From the NCBI GenBank assembly GCA_002353585.1, contig DEJW01000044.1:1-58095 (forward strand): a stretch of 58,095 nt of DNA. Reading direction: 5' to 3'. Positions 33,668 to 41,883 of the stretch are shown one piece after another (positions within the stretch are counted from its first letter, which is position 1; each line of letters starts with the position of its first letter). The DNA is from Prevotellaceae bacterium UBA2738. Its GTDB lineage: Bacteria; Bacteroidota; Bacteroidia; Bacteroidales; Bacteroidaceae. The translations under genes were made by a program, and so were the position numbers. The notes beneath the pieces are model-generated. The model saw only the letters and a list, made by a program, of their open reading frames with translations. It searched no databases and was not told where the DNA came from.

Positions 33668-34216
33668 TTACTCAGCAGCCTCTTCTGTTGCAGCAGGAGC
33701 CTCCTCAGCAGGAGCTTCAACTGGAGCCTCTTGAGCTGCCTCAGCCTTAGCCTCAGCCTTTACGCCGGCAGGGTTGCCCTCTGCAAGTACGGTAACAGGA
33801 ATCTCAACCTTCACTTCCTTGTGGAATACTGCTGTAGCAGCATACTCACCAACGGTCTTGATATCCTTCATGATGATGCGCTTGCGGTCGATCTCGATGC
33901 CCTTCTTAGCGAGTTCCTCAGCAACTGTAGCAGCTGTTACAGAACCGTAGAGAACACCAGTAGCAGAAACCTTTGCGGTAACCTCTACAGATACGCCGTT
34001 GAGCTTAGCTGCTTCTGCCTCTGCGTCAGCCAGAATCTTAGCGAGCTTGTGAGCCTGCTGCTTGAGGTTTTCAGCGAGAATCTTCTTTGCTGATGGTGAT
34101 GCGATAACAGCCTTGCCTGTTGGGATGAGGTAGTTGCGGCCGTAGCCAGACTTTACGTTTACGATGTCGTTCTTGTATCCAAGACCGATAATATCTTCTT
34201 TAAGTATAATTTCCAT
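33668..34216 (-). CDS. rplI: Ribosomal protein bL9 with acidic-alanine tail
   Basis: Large-subunit protein binding 23S rRNA near the L1 stalk. Seen: the N-terminal rRNA-binding domain MEIILKEDIIGLGYKNDIV...VKSGYGRNYLIPTGKA, the long connecting helix (SAKKILAENLKQQAHKLAKI) and the C-terminal domain ending near residue 145. An extra tail of about 35 residues is almost only Ala, Glu and Pro (AEAKAEAAQEAPVEAPAEEA and on) and is absent from most L9 proteins of about 148 residues. Third gene of the S6-S18-L9 operon, 25 nt after rpsR. Confidence 0.96.
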   Translation of the reverse strand: MEIILKEDIIGLGYKNDIVNVKSGYGRNYLIPTGKAVIASPSAKKILAENLKQQAHKLAKILADAEAEAAKLNGVSVEVTAKVSATGVLYGSVTAATVAEELAKKGIEIDRKRIIMKDIKTVGEYAATAVFHKEVKVEIPVTVLAEGNPAGVKAEAKAEAAQEAPVEAPAEEAPAATEEAAE

Positions 34217-34241
34217 TGTGTAATCCTCCTTGTTTAATGTT

Positions 34242-34508
34242 TTACTTCATAAGATCGGTTACATAAGGAAGCAGTGCGATCTGGCGAGCACGCTTAACAG
34301 CCTGTGCCACACGACGCTGATACTTCAAAGATGTGCCAGTGATACGACGTGGGAGAATCTTGCCCTGTTCGTTGAGGAACTTCTTGAGGAACTCAGGATC
34401 CTTATAGTCGATGTACTTGATACCGCTCTTCTTGAAACGGCAATACTTTTTCTTACGAGTATCGATAGTTGGTGCTGTAAGATAACGGATTTCTGAATTT
34501 TCTGCCAT
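34242..34508 (-). CDS. rpsR: Ribosomal protein bS18
   Basis: Small-subunit platform protein that binds 16S rRNA as a pair with S6. The 88-residue sequence has the family core FLNEQGKILPRRITGTSLKY followed by QRRVAQAVKRARQIALLPYV. The start is 2 nt after the rpsF stop, so the two partners are coupled. Confidence 0.97.
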   Translation of the reverse strand: MAENSEIRYLTAPTIDTRKKKYCRFKKSGIKYIDYKDPEFLKKFLNEQGKILPRRITGTSLKYQRRVAQAVKRARQIALLPYVTDLMK

Positions 34509-34510
34509 GA

Positions 34511-34858
34511 TTAAGCCTCCTCTTTTTTAGAAAGCTTGTTGCGACGCTTCTCAGCGTAAGCTGATGCATACTTGTCAAGCTTTACGGTCATAAAACGGAT
34601 TACTTTCTCCTCGCGACGATAAGCAGTCTCGAGTGTTGCAATAACTTCTGGCTCAGCCTTGAACTCAACGAGGTTGTAGAAGCCTGTTGACTTCTTGTCA
34701 ATAGCATAAGCCATCTTCTTGAGTCCCCAAGCCTCTTCGTTCAGAATCTCGGCACCGTTGTCTTTCAGTACCTTTGTGAACTTAGCGACCGTTTCCTTTG
34801 TCTGTTCATCAGACAAAACGGGAGTCAAAATGAAAACGGTTTCGTAATGATTCATCAT
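34511..34858 (-). CDS. rpsF: Ribosomal protein bS6
   Basis: Small-subunit protein of 115 residues and dimer partner of S18. Seen: the start MNHYETVFILTPVLSDEQ, the central EEAWGLKKMAYAIDKKSTGFYNLVEF (typical KRLAYPI-K block in variant form), and RREEKVIRFMTVKLD. First gene of the operon. The leader of about 65 nt between promoter and ATG includes GCACCG...GTGC and CGCTTTAGCG-like pairings; an S6:S18-binding leader is known upstream of rpsF in many bacteria and this could be one, though I cannot confirm the fold. Confidence 0.96.
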   Translation of the reverse strand: MMNHYETVFILTPVLSDEQTKETVAKFTKVLKDNGAEILNEEAWGLKKMAYAIDKKSTGFYNLVEFKAEPEVIATLETAYRREEKVIRFMTVKLDKYASAYAEKRRNKLSKKEEA

Positions 34859-34928
34859 TGTTTTGTGAATGAATAAAATTGTTGTTAAATAAGTTACGCT
34901 TTAGCGCATAGTGCACAAAAAAGCGGTG

Positions 34929-34959
34929 CAAAGTTACCAATTTAATTTGGATTAGCAAA
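34929..34959 (-). promoter_or_regulatory. rpsF operon promoter
   Basis: TTTG (34959-34956), 19 bp, TAACTTTG (34936-34929) on the minus strand; a full consensus match about 70 nt before the rpsF ATG. Confidence 0.8.
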
Positions 34960-35032
34960 CTTTACACCGTTTATATTAAATAAGGTGTAGTCCTTAATGA
35001 TTGATTTCTTAATCTAAATCAAGTGCCAGAAC

Positions 35033-35719
35033 TTACTCCTTCTCGCATTTGCTGCAGCAACATGGTCCTGCAAGCTTCCACAGGATGACTGCGATAACAG
35101 AACCGATGAACGGACCGACGATGAATACCCACACGTTAGCAAGTGCCTCGCCGCCAGCGAAGAGGGCAGGACCGATAGAACGTGCAGGGTTGACTGATGT
35201 GCCGGTGAAGTGAATGCCTACGAGGTGGATGAGAATGAGTGACAGACCGATGGCAAGACCAGCGAAGTTGCCTGCGCCGACCTTAGAGTCGGTAGAGCCC
35301 AATACCACAAGCACGAAGAGGGCGGTGAGGATAGCCTCAACCACGAGGGCTGTCGTCACGCTGCCGTGGCAACCTGCTCCGATGCCGTTAGCACCCAGTC
35401 CTGAGGTGCAGCAGTAGATAGCAGCCAGACAGGCACCAGCAACGATGCCGCCTACAAGCTGACCGCAGATGTATCCGCAGCAGTCTTTGGCAGAGATGCG
35501 CTTATCAATGAAGCAAGCCAGAGTGATGGCTGGGTTGATGTGACATCCTGATACTCCGCCGATAGTGTAAGCCATGGCTACAACAGCCAGGCCGAACGCG
35601 ATGGCAGTACCTACAACGGCAGCGGTGTTATCCTCTGCACAACCAAGTGAAACAGCTGCTCCGCAGCCAAGGAAGGTCAGCACGAATGTGCCGATTGCTT
35701 CAGCAACATACTTTTTCAT
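35033..35719 (-). CDS. aqpZ: Aquaporin Z-type water channel
   Basis: Inner-membrane channel of 228 residues with six spans and two half-helices. Seen: NPA boxes at 62-64 (HINPAITLA) and 177-179 (SVNPARS), and the narrow selectivity filter of water-only AqpZ, apparently Phe42, His165 (LILIHL), Thr174 and Arg180. This favours water over glycerol. The C-terminus is unusual, ending in a Cys cluster GPCCCSKCEKE, with other Cys in the loops; a metal or redox role is only a guess. It stands 61 nt after the His-rich gene. Confidence 0.94.
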   Translation of the reverse strand: MKKYVAEAIGTFVLTFLGCGAAVSLGCAEDNTAAVVGTAIAFGLAVVAMAYTIGGVSGCHINPAITLACFIDKRISAKDCCGYICGQLVGGIVAGACLAAIYCCTSGLGANGIGAGCHGSVTTALVVEAILTALFVLVVLGSTDSKVGAGNFAGLAIGLSLILIHLVGIHFTGTSVNPARSIGPALFAGGEALANVWVFIVGPFIGSVIAVILWKLAGPCCCSKCEKE

Positions 35720-35780
35720 AATTCTTTCTTTTTTTGTTTTAAGTTAGTGATAAGTTGTTATATTGTTAAGTGTCAGTTTA

Positions 35781-36074
35781 TTATTTGTCGATAAAATAGG
35801 CAAAGAATACCGCCATGCCCACCATTATAGTAACCAGTATGGTCAGCGTCATCAGCAGTTTCTCGTAAATCTTTTTCCTGATGCTTCTTTCGCGCATGTT
35901 GTTTCTGAACTGAGAAGTACTGTCTTTGTGCTTCTTTTTCTTTTGTTCAACTTCAATGAGTTGCTTTACTTCACCAGCCATGTTGCTGCTCGCGCCACTA
36001 CTATGATGATGATGGTGGTGGTGATGGTGGTGATGATGATTGTCAGAATTTTTTAAGAAATCAAATATCCCCAC
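35781..36074 (-). CDS. Small membrane protein with a natural run of 12 histidines
   Basis: A 97-residue protein I do not recognise. Seen: N-terminus MGIFDFLKNSDN, then twelve consecutive His (encoded by mixed CAT and CAC codons, so not a simple trinucleotide slip), a Ser-rich turn, a basic helical stretch (EQKKKKHKD), and one C-terminal membrane span (about 74-94) with a short FIDK end. A tail-anchored protein with a cytoplasmic His tract could bind zinc, nickel or copper; this is inference. It lies between proS and aqpZ on the same strand, 71 nt after proS. Confidence 0.75.
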   Translation of the reverse strand: MGIFDFLKNSDNHHHHHHHHHHHHSSGASSNMAGEVKQLIEVEQKKKKHKDSTSQFRNNMRERSIRKKIYEKLLMTLTILVTIMVGMAVFFAYFIDK

Positions 36075-36145
36075 GTTGAATAATTTTAGTTTAAGTTGTA
36101 ATTAGTTAGTTATAGAGTGATATGTAGCAGATGCAGGGAGCCCTG

Positions 36146-37624
36146 TTAGTAGCTCCTTGCAATCAGTACTCTGCATTTAGATGGCTTTCCGCTCACCATG
36201 TCGGTGCCTGGAGTCTGCTCGAAGGCGAATGGCACGCAACGGATAGTAGCCTGTGTCTCCTCCTTAATCTGTGCCTCGGTCTCGGCAGTGCCGTCCCAGT
36301 GGCATAGGAAGAATCCGCCGTCCTTAACCTTCTCCTTAAACTCCTCGTAGTTGTCGCACTCGTAGATGTGGGCATCGCGGAACTTGAGTGCCTTCTGGAA
36401 GATATTCTCCTGAATGTCATTCAAGAGGGTGTCTATGCGCTCAGCCAGTCCGTCAAAGCTTACGGTCTCTTTCTCCAAGGTATCGCGACGCATAATCTCT
36501 ACGGTGCCGTTCTCAAGGTCGCGTCCGCCCATTACCACGCGTACTGGCACACCTTTCAGCTCGTAGTCGGCAAACTTAAATCCAGGACGCTTGTTGTCGG
36601 CATCGTCATATTTCACGGTTATGCCCTTAGCCTTCAGCGCGTCTATTACTGGCTGGAACTTCTGGGCTATCTGCTCCTGCTGCTCGCCCTTGCCGATAGG
36701 TATGATAACCACCTGCAGCGGTGCGAGACGTGGAGGCAGAACGAGTCCGTTATCGTCGGAGTGGGTCATGATGAGCGCACCGATAAGACGTGTTGAAACG
36801 CCCCATGATGTAGCCCATACATACTCCTGCTTGTTTTCTTTTGTAAGGTATGTCACCTCGAATGCCTTGGCAAAGTTCTGTCCGAGGAAATGTGACGTGC
36901 CGCTCTGCAGAGCCTTGCCGTCCTGCATCATAGCCTCGATGGTATAGGTGTCGAGTGCACCGGCGAAACGCTCGGTCTCAGACTTCACGCCCTGCATTAC
37001 AGGTACAGCCATCCACTTCTCGGCAAACTCGGCATACACCTTCAGCATCTTCTGTGCCTCTTGCTCAGCCTCCTCGCGTGTGGCATGAGCGGTGTGACCC
37101 TCCTGCCAAAGGAATTCTGAGGTGCGGAGGAAAGGACGGGTGCGCATCTCCCAGCGCATCACGTTACACCATTGGTTACACATCAGTGGCAGGTCGCGCC
37201 ATGAGTGAATCCAGTTCTTGTATGTATTCCAGATTATTGTTTCAGATGTAGGACGAACTATCAGTTCCTCCTCCAGTTTGGCTGCCGGGTCAACAACCAC
37301 TCCGTCGCCTGTCTCGTTGGTCTTCAGACGGTAGTGAGTAACAACGGCACACTCCTTGGCAAAGCCCTCAACGTGTTCAGCCTCTCTTGACAGGAAAGAC
37401 TTAGGAATGAGCAGTGGGAAATAGGCGTTTACGGCTCCTGTTTCCTTAAACATCTTGTCGAGCTGCTGCTGCATTTTTTCCCAGATAGCGTAGCCGTAAG
37501 GCTTGATAACCATACATCCGCGTACGGCAGACTGCTCTGCCAGGTCAGCCTTTACTATGAGGTCGTTATACCACTGACTGTAGTTGTCAGCACGTTTAGT
37601 AAGTTCTTTGAGTTCTTTTGCCAT
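36146..37624 (-). CDS. proS: Prolyl-tRNA synthetase, archaeal/eukaryote-like type
   Basis: Class II synthetase charging tRNA-Pro. Start at the ATG at 37624 (AKELKELTKRADNYSQWYND), dropping a 26-codon upstream extension that overlaps the promoter. 492 residues. Seen: motif 2 in RWEMRTRPFLRTSEFLWQEGHTAH, motif 3 in GVSTRLIGALIMTHSDDNGLVLPPRLAP, an anticodon-binding domain, and the compact C-terminal domain ending in ARSY. No inserted editing domain as in E. coli ProRS, so this is the ProS type 3 form common in Bacteroidetes. Confidence 0.96.
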   Translation of the reverse strand: MAKELKELTKRADNYSQWYNDLIVKADLAEQSAVRGCMVIKPYGYAIWEKMQQQLDKMFKETGAVNAYFPLLIPKSFLSREAEHVEGFAKECAVVTHYRLKTNETGDGVVVDPAAKLEEELIVRPTSETIIWNTYKNWIHSWRDLPLMCNQWCNVMRWEMRTRPFLRTSEFLWQEGHTAHATREEAEQEAQKMLKVYAEFAEKWMAVPVMQGVKSETERFAGALDTYTIEAMMQDGKALQSGTSHFLGQNFAKAFEVTYLTKENKQEYVWATSWGVSTRLIGALIMTHSDDNGLVLPPRLAPLQVVIIPIGKGEQQEQIAQKFQPVIDALKAKGITVKYDDADNKRPGFKFADYELKGVPVRVVMGGRDLENGTVEIMRRDTLEKETVSFDGLAERIDTLLNDIQENIFQKALKFRDAHIYECDNYEEFKEKVKDGGFFLCHWDGTAETEAQIKEETQATIRCVPFAFEQTPGTDMVSGKPSKCRVLIARSY

Positions 37625-37668
37625 TATTTTTTCTATGCTTAATAAGCTAAATTTACATATTATGCTTG

Positions 37669-37703
37669 CAAAATTACGAAAAATTACTGATATAGCACAC
37701 AAA
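37669..37703 (-). promoter_or_regulatory. Possible proS promoter
   Basis: TAATTTTG (37676-37669) on the minus strand fits TAnnTTTG; a TTTG lies 23 bp upstream (37703-37700), slightly too far. Divergent from the promoter at 37749-37779. Confidence 0.45.
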
Positions 37704-37748
37704 AAGTCAACAGAATATCAAAAAATCGAATAAAAACCACCTCTTTTA

Positions 37749-37779
37749 TTTGTTTATATAGAATTTTTTGTTAACTTTG
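37749..37779 (+). promoter_or_regulatory. Promoter of the 37.8-43.8 kb gene run
   Basis: TTTG (37749-37752), 19 bp, TAACTTTG (37772-37779), ending 30 nt before the ATG at 37810. Full consensus match. Confidence 0.8.
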
Positions 37780-37809
37780 AGCATTGAATAACCATTAAAT
37801 GAAATATCT

Positions 37810-38085
37810 ATGGCAAGTAAGAGAAACCTGAAGAGAGAGATAAACTACGTCTGCAGCGAGTTGTTTGCAGAGTGTGTGGCTACGGCATTGTACAGCAATA
37901 ATTCAGACGAGGCGAATCTGGACACCCTGCTCACCTCGCTTATGAAGAGTCATTCAGACTATATCATGCGTGTGTCACATCCTGAGCCCGGCATGAAGGC
38001 TAAGGAATACTACAAGAGACTGATTAACAGTTTCAATAACGATGTGAATGATTTTATTGATCAGATAAGCAATCTGCATTCTTAA
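37810..38085 (+). CDS. Small conserved hypothetical protein
   Basis: A 91-residue soluble, mostly helical protein, not recognised. Seen: the start MASKRNLKREINYVCSELFA, an acidic-polar middle (SNNSDEANLDTLLTSLMKSH), and a C-terminal helix (YYKRLINSFNNDVNDFIDQI). First gene of a five-gene plus-strand run with its own promoter, 6 nt before the acyltransferase. Confidence 0.75.
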   Translation: MASKRNLKREINYVCSELFAECVATALYSNNSDEANLDTLLTSLMKSHSDYIMRVSHPEPGMKAKEYYKRLINSFNNDVNDFIDQISNLHS

Positions 38086-38091
38086 GAGAAA

Positions 38092-38637
38092 ATGATAAAG
38101 TCATTCTGTTCATGGCTGTTATATAAAAAGATGGGGTGGACTAAGGACATTACCGTAGCTCATCCCGACAAGTATATAATATGCCTCGCTCCGCATACCA
38201 GCAACTGGGATTTTATTCTCGGTCAGTTATATTCTCGTGCCGAAGGGTTGAGAATCAACTACCTGATGAAGAAAGAGTGGTTCTTCTGGCCGCTCGGACC
38301 GATATTCCGCAAGACTGGTGGCATACCCGTGTATCGTGACAAGAAAACGTCCATGACCGACAACCTTGCTGAGACAGCCAAGCGGTCGGAGTCGTTCCGC
38401 TTGTGCATCACCCCCGAAGGCACTCGCAGCCGTAATTCAGACTGGCGTAAGGGCTTTTATTTCATAGCCCTGAAGGCTGGTCTGCCGATACTGCTGTATG
38501 GTCTTGATTTCGACAAAAAACTGATACAGTGCACCAAGTGCATCATGCCTACTGGCGATGTGGAGAAAGACATGCAGGAGATAAAGCAGTATTTTGCTGA
38601 CTACAAGGGCAAGCATCCCGAGAATTTCGCAATCTAA
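38092..38637 (+). CDS. 1-acylglycerol-3-phosphate acyltransferase-like protein
   Basis: PlsC-superfamily enzyme of 181 residues, expected to move a fatty acyl group onto a glycerol-phosphate or related lipid at the inner membrane. Seen: the catalytic H(X)4D box in APHTSNWDF, the FFWPLGPIFRKTGGIPVYRD block and the acceptor-binding PEGTRSR motif. Shorter than E. coli PlsC (245) and without a clear membrane span, as in a compact subgroup of Bacteroidetes; the true acceptor could be an ornithine or glycine lipid rather than lysophosphatidate. Confidence 0.85.
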   Translation: MIKSFCSWLLYKKMGWTKDITVAHPDKYIICLAPHTSNWDFILGQLYSRAEGLRINYLMKKEWFFWPLGPIFRKTGGIPVYRDKKTSMTDNLAETAKRSESFRLCITPEGTRSRNSDWRKGFYFIALKAGLPILLYGLDFDKKLIQCTKCIMPTGDVEKDMQEIKQYFADYKGKHPENFAI

Positions 38638-38661
38638 GAATTAATAAAACTCTTTTCTAAA

Positions 38662-41559
38662 GTGATAGAAACGAACAGACTTCACAAATACATTATATCA
38701 TTACTCATAGCGTTGGCGTGCGGCATGGTGATGCCCGTCTGTGCCAGTTCTGTGGAGGACCACATAACCGAGATGAAGATTGATGATGGCAATAAGATTA
38801 TCGTAATCTACATGGATGATGAGTTTGCCGAGCAGAAGCTCACAGAGAAGTCAGTAAAGAAGATTTACAAAAAGACGCGCAAGCAGCTCAAGAAGGCTCT
38901 GCCTCCGCAGTATGCCTATTATGATGTCAGAATTATGGTGCTGGGTACTCCGATAGAGAATCTTGTAAAGGCGAAAGAAGAGACCACCGAGAAGGAAAAG
39001 AAGGAGAAAAAACATCATAAGAAGCACCATGGCGGATGGTGGGGCGACATCAGTTACGATGGCGAGCCTTGGGTAACCAACATATCACGTCCCAACAAGG
39101 TGACGGCTGGACTGAACGGCCGCCATATAGCCCTATGGCAGAGCCACGGCAGATATTATGACAAGGCAAAGATGAGGTGGAAGTGGCAGCGTCCGTTCGT
39201 GTTCTCTACAACGGAAGACCTCTTCACCCAGACCATCGTGGTGCCATACCTTATCCCTATGTTGCAGAATGCAGGTGCCAACGTGTTCACACCTCGTGAG
39301 CGCGACTGGCAGAGGGCAGAGGTGATAGTGGATAATGACACCCCTTACGGCGGATATACCGAGGGCACTCACTCGGGTCGCTGGCACACTACGCATGTAG
39401 CAGGTTTCTCTACGCCTGCTGACTCCATTCCTGACGGCTACAATCCATTTGAGACGGGAACCACGCGACAGATAAATACCACGCACAGCGACGACTGCTC
39501 TTTTGCTGCATACCAGCCTCGCCTGCCTAAGGCTGGACGCTATGCGGTATATGTGAGTTACTCAACAGTAGATAACAGCATAGATGATGCCCTCTATTCC
39601 GTATATCATAAAGGTGCGCGAACAGACTTCCACGTAAACCAGACGATGGGTGGCGGCACATGGGTTTATCTCGGCACGTTTGATTTTGACGCTGGCAGTT
39701 CGCCTGCCAACCGTGTTGTCGTTTCCTCACGTTCAGCATCTAAGGGTGTTGTGACTACCGATGCCGTGCGCTTCGGCGGTGGTATGGGCAATATCCACAG
39801 AGGTGGTTCGGTGAGCGGTATGCCTCGCAGTCTTGAGGGCGCACGCTATTATGCCCAGTGGGCTGGTGCACCTTATAAGGTATATGGCGGCTACAAGGGC
39901 GAGGATGACTATAAGGACGACATAAACACCCGTTCGCTGATGACCAACTGGCTCTGTGGCGGTTCACCATTCAATCCCGATAAAGAGGGCAAGAAGGTGC
40001 CTATCGACCTCAGCCTTGCCATACACTCCGATGCGGGTTTCAATAAGGACTTGCAGTCTATTTACGGCTCGCTTGCTATATGCTCAACCAACTTTGACGA
40101 GGGCAAACTGCCCACAGGCGTTTCGCGCGAACATTCCAAGGACTTCGCCCAGCGTCTGCTCGACCAGTCGCTCAAGGACCTCAAGTCTCACTACGGCGCA
40201 TGGAACTGGCGTCACCTCTACGACCGCAACTATAGCGAGACGCATTATCCAGCTGTTCCGTCAGCCATATTTGAGACGCTCTCTCACCAGAGTTTTCCTG
40301 ATATGAAACTGGCTCACGACCCCGACTTCAAGTTTACCATTGCGCGCTCTATCTATAAGACTATCCTTCGTTTTGAGGCAGAGGCTCATGGCGAGAAGTC
40401 GGTGGTGGTACAGCCGCTGAGTCCGGAGAATTTCTCTGTTACTCTCACTCCGCAGGGCATGGCATCACTTACTTGGGTGCCACAGAAAGATCCTGACGAG
40501 TCGTCTGCCATGCCTACAGGCTATAATGTTTATATGGCAGCAGGCAACTTGGGTTATGATAATGGAACGCCAGTGCAGCAGAGTCGTTATACCTTGCAGC
40601 TTATGCCGGATGTGCTCTACCGTTTCCGCATCACTGCCACAAACGCTGGCGGCGAGAGTTTTCCTACCGAGGAACTTTGTGTACTCTTCCATTCGCCTGT
40701 AGCCAAGACGGTGATGATAGTCAACGGTTTCCAGAGACTCTCTTCACCAGCCGTTCACGATGGCTATGACGATAAGGGCTTCGACATCAACGAAGACCCG
40801 GGTGTCAGCTACGGTCTGACGGCAGGATGGTGCGGACAGCAGCAGGTGTTCTCTACCGCTACGGCAGGCAGCGAGGGACCTGGCACTTTCGGCTATTCTG
40901 GTCAGGAACTGCAAGGCAAGTTTGTTGCGGGCAACGATTTCAACTATGTGGCTGAACATGCTCTGGCTATCGCCTCTGCAGGTCAGTATAATATAGTGAG
41001 TGCCACGAAGTCGGTAGTGGAGTGGGGAGGTGTCGACCTTTTTCAGTATGACTGTGTTGACATCCTGCTTGGCAACGAGCGTAACGACGGTCATTCGCTC
41101 AAGGAGTATAAGACCTTCTCTAAACAGATGCAGAAGCAGCTCACTAACTACCTCAACACTATGGGTGGCAATGTCTCAGGCAGACACACGTTGCTTGTCA
41201 GCGGTTCTTACGTGGCTTCTGATATGATAGAGAATGATAGCGAGGCACAGTTTATGCTTAACACGCTCAAATGCAGTTTCGGCGGCACCATACGCGGATT
41301 CAATTCCATAGTGTCAGGACTGCAACAGACGCTCTCTATCACCAATACACTCAACGAAAACCACTATGCCACAATACGCAGCGATGTGCTCTATCCGCAA
41401 GGTGGCGCTTTCACCGCTATGCAGTATTCCGACGGCAAATCGGCTGCCGTGGCATCACCAGGCCGCTCATTCGTTATGGGCTTCCCGTTTGAGTGTATAG
41501 CAGATGCTACCCAGAGGGCAACCATAATGCGTGGCATCATGGCGTTCTTGATTCAATAA
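38662..41559 (+). CDS. Exported amidase-like protein with golvesin-type and fibronectin III domains
   Basis: A 965-residue exported protein. Start is GTG at 38662, needed to keep the hydrophobic signal (KYIISLLIALACGMVMPVCA). Seen: a charged His/Lys-rich linker (EKKEKKHHKKHHGG), then an amidase-like domain split around an insert (NGRHIALWQSHGRYYD; later LAIHSDAG and AIFETLSHQSF). The insert, about residues 290-370 (LPKAGRYAVYVSYST...GTFDFDAG...TTDAVRFGGG), looks like a golvesin C-terminal domain. A fibronectin type III domain follows (about 590-680), then a Rossmann-like C-terminal third. Homologues are often labelled xanthan lyase, which the sequence does not support. Cell-wall hydrolysis is the likeliest role, not proven. 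Confidence 0.75.
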   Translation: MIETNRLHKYIISLLIALACGMVMPVCASSVEDHITEMKIDDGNKIIVIYMDDEFAEQKLTEKSVKKIYKKTRKQLKKALPPQYAYYDVRIMVLGTPIENLVKAKEETTEKEKKEKKHHKKHHGGWWGDISYDGEPWVTNISRPNKVTAGLNGRHIALWQSHGRYYDKAKMRWKWQRPFVFSTTEDLFTQTIVVPYLIPMLQNAGANVFTPRERDWQRAEVIVDNDTPYGGYTEGTHSGRWHTTHVAGFSTPADSIPDGYNPFETGTTRQINTTHSDDCSFAAYQPRLPKAGRYAVYVSYSTVDNSIDDALYSVYHKGARTDFHVNQTMGGGTWVYLGTFDFDAGSSPANRVVVSSRSASKGVVTTDAVRFGGGMGNIHRGGSVSGMPRSLEGARYYAQWAGAPYKVYGGYKGEDDYKDDINTRSLMTNWLCGGSPFNPDKEGKKVPIDLSLAIHSDAGFNKDLQSIYGSLAICSTNFDEGKLPTGVSREHSKDFAQRLLDQSLKDLKSHYGAWNWRHLYDRNYSETHYPAVPSAIFETLSHQSFPDMKLAHDPDFKFTIARSIYKTILRFEAEAHGEKSVVVQPLSPENFSVTLTPQGMASLTWVPQKDPDESSAMPTGYNVYMAAGNLGYDNGTPVQQSRYTLQLMPDVLYRFRITATNAGGESFPTEELCVLFHSPVAKTVMIVNGFQRLSSPAVHDGYDDKGFDINEDPGVSYGLTAGWCGQQQVFSTATAGSEGPGTFGYSGQELQGKFVAGNDFNYVAEHALAIASAGQYNIVSATKSVVEWGGVDLFQYDCVDILLGNERNDGHSLKEYKTFSKQMQKQLTNYLNTMGGNVSGRHTLLVSGSYVASDMIENDSEAQFMLNTLKCSFGGTIRGFNSIVSGLQQTLSITNTLNENHYATIRSDVLYPQGGAFTAMQYSDGKSAAVASPGRSFVMGFPFECIADATQRATIMRGIMAFLIQ

Positions 41560-41586
41560 TTTTCAATATTCAATTTTCAATATTCA
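41559..41586 (+). repeat. Heptamer tandem tract before the 96-residue gene
   Basis: Four units in register, ATTTTCA, ATATTCA, ATTTTCA, ATATTCA, starting at the last base of the previous stop codon and ending 6 nt before the next ATG. The tract makes up nearly all of the intergenic gap. Confidence 0.85.
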
Positions 41587-41592
41587 ACTATA

Positions 41593-41883
41593 ATGTACAC
41601 AATCGTTTCAAATGCTTCGGGCACGCGTTCTATGCAGATTAGCGATGAGAATCTCGATACCATAGAGAAATATTCTCTATTTCGCAATCTTGTAGATAGC
41701 AACGGAATAGTAGATGATTCAGTATTAGAGAAACTGCGTCTCAACGCACGTGCGCTGGTAGAGTCAACTAATGCTTCAGATAAGGCGTTGCTCGACCTGT
41801 CTTTTGAGGTGCTCTATCACCCTAACATGAAGCCTACAGCGCTGCATAACCTCATACTGCTTTATACAGAGAAAAAAGGATAG
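41593..41883 (+). CDS. HSP90-like small hypothetical protein of unknown function
   Basis: A 96-residue soluble protein I do not recognise; the name is only positional and no HSP90 domain is claimed. Seen: MYTIVSNASGTRSMQISDEN at the N-terminus, a helical middle (LFRNLVDSNGIVDDSVLEKL), and a C-terminal LHNLILLYTEKKG. No signal peptide or membrane span. Its stop TAG overlaps the GTG start of the YgiQ gene by one base, so the two are translationally coupled and may work together. Confidence 0.6.
   Translation: MYTIVSNASGTRSMQISDENLDTIEKYSLFRNLVDSNGIVDDSVLEKLRLNARALVESTNASDKALLDLSFEVLYHPNMKPTALHNLILLYTEKKG

Noticed and set aside
33565..33720. N-terminal extension of FabD
   Set aside because: The added 52 residues are basic and unlike FabD, and cross the rplI stop region and its terminator; MKAFVFPGQGAQ is the family start.
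38662..41559. Xanthan lyase
   Set aside because: Homologues often carry this label, but no PL8 catalytic motifs are visible; the domains are amidase-like, golvesin-like and fibronectin III.
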